From contig CALKDJ010000032.1 of assembly GCA_938084195.1 (NCBI GenBank), positions 1 to 9,449 on the forward strand: a stretch of 9,449 bases of DNA, read 5' to 3'. The position numbers were made by a program, and so were the translations under genes. The stretch is from an uncultured Methylophilaceae bacterium (GTDB lineage: Bacteria; Pseudomonadota; Gammaproteobacteria; Burkholderiales; Methylophilaceae). Below the pieces are notes generated by a model. It ran no database searches. It was not told the origin of the DNA and saw only the letters and a program-made list of their open reading frames with translations. Of the stretch, positions 7,196 to 9,449 are shown piece by piece (positions within the stretch are counted from its first letter, which is position 1; every line of letters starts with the position of its first letter).

Positions 7196-8422
7196 ATGGC
7201 GCTTATTATACAAAAATTCGGTGGGACATCCGTCGCAAACCCTGAACGCATCAATGATGTGGCTGAACGTATTGCGAGATATCATAAATCAGGTAATCAA
7301 ATTATTGCAGTGGTGTCAGCAATGTCCGGAGAAACCAATAAATTAATAAATTTAGCTGATGAAATGATGCAAAATCCAGACCCAAGAGAATTAGATATGG
7401 TCATGTCTACTGGGGAGCAAATAACTGCCGGATTAACTGCACTATCCTTAATTGATAAAGGTATGCAGGCTAAAAGTTACACAGGTTATCAATTAGGCAT
7501 TACGACAGACTCCAGTTTTGGTAAAGCACGTATTATGGATATCGATACCCAAATACTTAAAAAAGATTTAAAGCAAGGTTTTGTTGTGGTTGTAGCTGGA
7601 TTTCAAGGACTTGATAAAGTCGGCAATATCACTACACTAGGGCGAGGTGGTTCTGACACTACTGCCGTGGCAATAGCTGCTGCAATTAAAGCAGATGAAT
7701 GTCAGATATATACTGATGTTGATGGAATTTATACTACCGACCCAAGAGTTGTGCCAGAGGCACGTAAATTAAACTCTATCACTTTTGAAGAAATGCTTGA
7801 AATGGCAAGCCTTGGATCAAAAGTATTGCAAACAAGATCTGTTGAATGTGCAGGGAAATTTAAAGTGCCAATAAGAGTTCTATCAAGTTTTGATATCAAG
7901 GGAGATGGAACAGTAATAACTTTTGAGGAAGATAAAAAAATGGAAAACCCGATAATATCAGGTATTGCTTTTAATCGCGACGAGGCTGAAGTAAGTATTC
8001 GAGGTGTGCCAGACAAACCTGGAGTTGCTTACCAAATACTAGGTCCCATTGCAGATGCGAATATTGATGTTGATATGATCATTCAAAATGTGGGTGAAAG
8101 TGGTGCTACTGACTTTACTTTTACTGTACATAAACGTGAACTTAAAGAGACCATTAATATTTTGAATGAAAAAGTAAAAAATAAAATTAATGCCAGAGAA
8201 ATTATAGGTGATTCGAAAGTTGCAAAACTATCACTTGTTGGAGTTGGCATGCGTACTCATGCAGGTATAGCCAGCAAAATGTTCAAAGTTTTGTCTGATG
8301 AAAAAATAAATATTAATACCATCTCTACAAGTGAAATTAAGATCTCAGTTATTCTAGAAGAGGCAAATCTTGATAACGCAGTCAAGGCTCTGCATAAAGC
8401 CTTTGAACTAGAAAAAGGTTAA
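7196..8422 (+). CDS. lysC: Aspartate kinase (lysC-type, alpha chain)
   Basis: The enzyme makes L-4-aspartyl phosphate from aspartate and ATP, the first step to lysine, diaminopimelate, threonine and methionine. The 408-residue monofunctional form resembles the B. subtilis AKII and C. glutamicum LysC type rather than the fused homoserine dehydrogenase forms. The N-terminal kinase domain shows KFGGTS (7-12), MSTGEQITAGL, TLGRGGSDTTAVAIA, YTDVDGIYTTDPR and EMASLGSKVLQ. The C-terminal half carries two ACT regions: ISIRGVPDKPGVAY-like sequence with the IIQNVGESGATDFTFTV segment, then LVGVGMRTHAGIASKMF and ININTISTSEIKISVI. This arrangement implies feedback by lysine and/or threonine (known for the family, inferred here). 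It starts 3 bases after alaS. It contains a well-placed internal start for the ACT half (separate entry). Confidence 0.97.
   Translation: MALIIQKFGGTSVANPERINDVAERIARYHKSGNQIIAVVSAMSGETNKLINLADEMMQNPDPRELDMVMSTGEQITAGLTALSLIDKGMQAKSYTGYQLGITTDSSFGKARIMDIDTQILKKDLKQGFVVVVAGFQGLDKVGNITTLGRGGSDTTAVAIAAAIKADECQIYTDVDGIYTTDPRVVPEARKLNSITFEEMLEMASLGSKVLQTRSVECAGKFKVPIRVLSSFDIKGDGTVITFEEDKKMENPIISGIAFNRDEAEVSIRGVPDKPGVAYQILGPIADANIDVDMIIQNVGESGATDFTFTVHKRELKETINILNEKVKNKINAREIIGDSKVAKLSLVGVGMRTHAGIASKMFKVLSDEKININTISTSEIKISVILEEANLDNAVKALHKAFELEKG
7925..7942 (+). promoter_or_regulatory. Internal ribosome binding site and ATG within lysC
   Basis: The purine-rich GAGGAA (7925-7930) is followed after an A-rich 9-base spacer by ATG (7940-7942) in the lysC frame. 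It encodes Glu-Glu in the linker between the kinase and ACT parts, so its presence is partly constrained by protein sequence. The spacing is ideal for initiation of the putative beta chain. Confidence 0.5.
7940..8422 (+). CDS. Probable internal in-frame start giving the aspartokinase regulatory (beta) chain
   Basis: Within lysC, GAGGAA at 7925-7930 lies 9 bases before an in-frame ATG at 7940 (codon 249 of 408), a better ribosome binding site than the one serving the full gene. Initiation here would give a 160-residue product, MENPIISGIAFNRDE onward, containing just the two ACT regions. Family knowledge: B. subtilis AKII and C. glutamicum LysC are alpha2-beta2 enzymes whose beta chain is translated from an in-frame internal start near codon 246-250. 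The match in position, codon and motif is seen in the sequence; that this organism actually makes the beta chain is inferred. Confidence 0.55.
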   Translation: MENPIISGIAFNRDEAEVSIRGVPDKPGVAYQILGPIADANIDVDMIIQNVGESGATDFTFTVHKRELKETINILNEKVKNKINAREIIGDSKVAKLSLVGVGMRTHAGIASKMFKVLSDEKININTISTSEIKISVILEEANLDNAVKALHKAFELEKG

Positions 8423-8426
8423 GTCA

Positions 8427-8455
8427 TTGATTTTTTTAAATATTTAAAGTATCGT
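8427..8455 (+). promoter_or_regulatory. Candidate sigma70 promoter for tRNA-Ser
   Basis: TTGATT (8427-8432) and TATCGT (8450-8455) are separated by 17 bases; each matches its consensus hexamer at 4 of 6 positions. A start point about 7 bases downstream would fall near 8462, leaving a short leader before the tRNA at 8470. No terminator is visible between lysC and the tRNA, so read-through is also possible. Confidence 0.35.
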
Positions 8456-8469
8456 AACGTCGATATAAC

Positions 8470-8562
8470 GGAGAGCTGGCTGAGTGGTTGAAAGCGCTTC
8501 CCTGCTAAGGAAGTATACGGGGTTAACCTGTATCGAGGGTTCGAATCCCTCGCTCTCCGCCA
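8470..8562 (+). tRNA. tRNA-Ser (anticodon GCU), CCA encoded
   Basis: A complete class II tRNA. The acceptor stem GGAGAGC (8470-8476) pairs perfectly with GCTCTCC (8552-8558), followed by discriminator G and an encoded CCA (8560-8562). The anticodon arm is CTTCC, loop CTGCTAA, GGAAG, giving anticodon GCT, which reads AGC and AGU serine codons. A long variable arm typical of tRNA-Ser follows (TATACGGGGTTAACCTGTATC-like, with TATACGG partly pairing with CCTGTAT). The T arm is GAGGG, TTCGAAT, CCCTC. The D arm contains the usual tRNA-Ser GGCTGAGTGG start. No duplicated 3' end that would mark an integrated element is seen in the window. Confidence 0.98.
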
Positions 8563-8572
8563 TTATAAAGTT

Positions 8573-8743
8573 CTAAAAACCGCTTAAGAATATAAAAATA
8601 CCTGTGCCGCCCACTAAACCACACAATATTTTTAATGGGTTGGGTGTTGACTCTTCCATCATAAAAAAAAGAGCATAAATTATTACTGTTGTAAGAAGAA
8701 ATCCAGTTGCAAAAGCCTCTCCAGCTGCAACATACCTTTCCAT
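8573..8743 (-). CDS. Small two-helix membrane protein of unknown function (56 aa)
   Basis: The frame can be opened at TTG 8755, but ATG 8743 is much better: GGAGAG on the minus strand lies 5 bases before it. The 56-residue product begins MERYVAAGEAFATGF and has two hydrophobic stretches, roughly residues 11-31 (ATGFLLTTVIIYALFFMM) and 41-55, the latter Gly-rich (CGLVGGTGIFIFLSG). They are joined by a short polar turn EESTPNPLK. No signal cleavage site or catalytic motif is seen. It ends 11 bases from the tRNA-Ser 3' end, transcribed toward it, and diverges from the 83-residue membrane protein gene. I do not recognise the family. The good ribosome binding site and membrane-like composition argue for a real gene. 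Confidence 0.6.
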   Translation of the reverse strand: MERYVAAGEAFATGFLLTTVIIYALFFMMEESTPNPLKILCGLVGGTGIFIFLSGF

Positions 8744-8780
8744 ACTTCTCTCCAAAATATGTAATCTTTATTAAAATAAT

Positions 8781-8833
8781 ATCCTAAAATCTAAAAAACC
8801 TTAGGATACTAAGTATATAATGATAATTAGTAT
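8781..8833. repeat. Overlapping inverted repeats in the divergent intergenic region
   Basis: Three symmetric elements interlock. ATCCTAA (8781-8787) pairs with TTAGGAT (8801-8807). CTTAG (8800-8804) and CTAAG (8809-8813) form a palindrome around GATA. ATACTAA (8806-8812) pairs with TTAGTAT (8827-8833), enclosing the TATAAT hexamer. The arms are read directly from the sequence. They cannot all form at once, so alternative structures or a protein operator are possible. No T-run makes any of them a convincing terminator. Confidence 0.45.
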
Positions 8834-8834
8834 A
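8816..8834 (+). promoter_or_regulatory. Fur-box-like site on a -10 hexamer
   Basis: The 19 bases TATAATGATAATTAGTATA match the classical Fur consensus GATAATGATAATCATTATC at 15 of 19 positions, including an unbroken run of 11 (positions 2-12). The first six bases are a perfect TATAAT. Binding there would block transcription toward 8865. AT-rich background inflates such matches, so this is a hypothesis. Confidence 0.3.
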
Positions 8835-8864
8835 AAACTATTTAATTAATTAAAGGAAATTCAA

Positions 8865-9116
8865 GTGTGGAAAATAGCTAAATTAATCTTACATCCTAAA
8901 CATAACCCTTTGCGATACGCTCCTACGGAATACGCTTATATGGCCACTCTAATATTGGCCTGTTTTTGGTGCCTAGCCTTTGGTTTATACATGGGAGAAT
9001 TAGTAACGATTGGCCACAGCATGCTAGGACACATAGCTATCATTACAATGGTCTTTGTTACTTTGTTAACATTTCAATGGGTCAAAAAAAAATACAAGCC
9101 TAAGAAAAAAAATTAA
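8865..9116 (+). CDS. Small two-helix membrane protein of unknown function (83 aa)
   Basis: The gene starts at GTG 8865 with a strong ribosome binding site, AAGGAA at 8853-8858, 6 bases upstream; this decides the start. The product begins MWKIAKLILHPKHNPLRYAP, then has two hydrophobic helices, about residues 25-47 (aromatic and Cys containing, MATLILACFWCLAFGLYMG) and 54-72 (LGHIAIITMVFVTLLTF). It ends in a strongly basic tail (VKKKYKPKKKN). The positive charges at both ends predict N-in, C-in topology with a short periplasmic loop containing GELVTIGHS. Three His residues lie in or near the membrane parts and loop, but no recognised metal or heme motif is evident. The family is not recognised. 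It converges on the gamma-glutamyltransferase gene with 3 bases between stop codons, and is a candidate for control by the upstream Fur-like site. Confidence 0.75.
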   Translation: MWKIAKLILHPKHNPLRYAPTEYAYMATLILACFWCLAFGLYMGELVTIGHSMLGHIAIITMVFVTLLTFQWVKKKYKPKKKN

Positions 9117-9119
9117 ATA

Positions 9120-9449
9120 CTAATAAACATTCGTAAGATTTTTTTCTTTTCCCCTAGGATCAGAAGCAGTACGTAATTTTTTATTTTTTTGGTCCCACTC
9201 AATGACCTGCATATTTCCATATTTTCTTTTAGATTTTTTTAAATTATGCCCCATGCTTTCCAGGTTAAAAAGTTCCTTTTGTGTCAAAGCACCCTCTTCA
9301 TAGAGGATATAATCAGGATGATATTGATGGTGAAATCTTGGAAGGGAAACCATAGATTTTGCATCTCCTCCATCTATCCAATCCAATGTAGAAAGTAAAA
9401 TCATGCTTATAATTCTAGATCCTCCAGGTGTTCCTAAAATAACAAAGCC
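9120..9449 (-). CDS. ggt: Gamma-glutamyltransferase, C-terminal part (partial)
   Basis: This enzyme, normally periplasmic and made as a self-cleaving precursor, removes or transfers the gamma-glutamyl group of glutathione and related compounds. The window holds the last 109 residues; the frame is open to the right edge, so the catalytic Thr at the small-subunit N-terminus lies outside. What is visible fits the small subunit: GFVILGTPGGSRII (the GxPGGSRI substrate-loop motif) at the window edge, then LDWIDGGDAKSMVSLPRFHHQYHPDYI, a LYEEGALTQKEL segment, the LESMGHNL motif, and the C-terminal ASDPRGKEKN, equivalent to the conserved SDPR ending. Internal ATG 9402-9404 is not the start, because the conserved GTPGGSRII lies upstream in the same frame. 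Confidence 0.92.
   Translation of the reverse strand, partial: GFVILGTPGGSRIISMILLSTLDWIDGGDAKSMVSLPRFHHQYHPDYILYEEGALTQKELFNLESMGHNLKKSKRKYGNMQVIEWDQKNKKLRTASDPRGKEKNLTNVY

Larger units (their letters stand above)
8756..8864. promoter_or_regulatory. Divergent regulatory region between two small membrane protein genes
   Basis: This very AT-rich region must carry start signals for both divergent genes. On the plus strand a perfect TATAAT lies at 8816-8821 and TATAAA at 8831-8836, neither with a good -35 at normal spacing. On the minus strand TATTAT (8776-8781, read in reverse) is the best -10-like hexamer, also lacking a recognisable -35. Overlapping inverted repeats and a Fur-like site (separate entries) lie between them. 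Confidence 0.4.

Noticed and set aside
8563..8572. Rho-independent terminator after tRNA-Ser
   Set aside because: No stem-loop with a T-run is visible in the 10 bases before the minus-strand gene or just inside it.
8744..8755. TTG start at 8755 for the 56-residue minus-strand protein
   Set aside because: The GGAGAG ribosome binding site lies within those codons and is correctly spaced for ATG 8743 instead.
9102..9148. AAGAAAAAAA / TTTTTTTCTT inverted repeat between the convergent genes as a bidirectional terminator
   Set aside because: The 10-base arms are almost purely A-T with a 27-base loop and contain a single G-C pair. That is too weak for an intrinsic terminator, and homopolymer runs in AT-rich DNA pair by chance.
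9402..9404. ATG at 9404 (minus) as the start of a separate 94-residue gene
   Set aside because: The frame continues upstream to the window edge with the conserved gamma-glutamyltransferase GTPGGSRII motif, so this is an internal Met of a partial gene.
8470..9449. Integrated element or genomic island using tRNA-Ser as attachment site
   Set aside because: No integrase, no repeat of the tRNA 3' end and no change in base composition is seen within the window, and a normal ggt gene follows.

Overview
The window looks like ordinary core chromosome of a low-GC (mid-30s % by eye), streamlined betaproteobacterium. The gene order thiL-pgpA-pncC-recA-recX-alaS-lysC-tRNA-Ser and the protein sequences resemble Methylophilales. 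The AT richness and the tight or overlapping gene joins suggest an OM43 or 'Ca. Methylopumilus'-type planktonic methylotroph. That placement is an inference from remembered family resemblance, not from a search.

Layout. Positions 1-474 (minus) hold the N-terminal part of a secreted protein of unknown function that runs off the left edge. Diverging from it is a block of eight co-directional genes (528-8422, plus): mogA (molybdopterin adenylyltransferase), thiL (thiamine-phosphate kinase), pgpA (phosphatidylglycerophosphatase A), pncC/cinA C-terminal type (NMN amidohydrolase), recA, recX, alaS and lysC. Every junction is an overlap or a gap under 10 bases, except the 44 bases before recA. A tRNA-Ser(GCU) gene with encoded CCA follows at 8470-8562. 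The last part holds two small, unrecognised two-helix membrane proteins, divergent from each other (8573-8743 minus; 8865-9116 plus). The end is the C-terminal 109 residues of a gamma-glutamyltransferase (9120-9449, minus) that enters from the right edge and converges on the second small gene with 3 bases between them.

How the genes work together. The first four genes are housekeeping functions with no shared pathway: molybdenum cofactor, thiamine diphosphate, phosphatidylglycerol and NAD salvage. recA and recX form a recombinase and modulator pair. alaS supplies Ala-tRNA, and lysC opens the aspartate-family pathway to lysine, threonine, methionine and diaminopimelate. The block can be read as one long transcript or as two, with recA possibly having its own promoter.

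I did not see a previously undescribed multi-gene system. The points most worth a second look are: a strong internal ribosome binding site and ATG inside lysC at the position where other aspartokinases make a separate regulatory beta subunit; a Fur-box-like sequence lying on a perfect -10 hexamer in the small-gene intergenic region, beside overlapping palindromes; and the absence of a LexA-type box ahead of recA.
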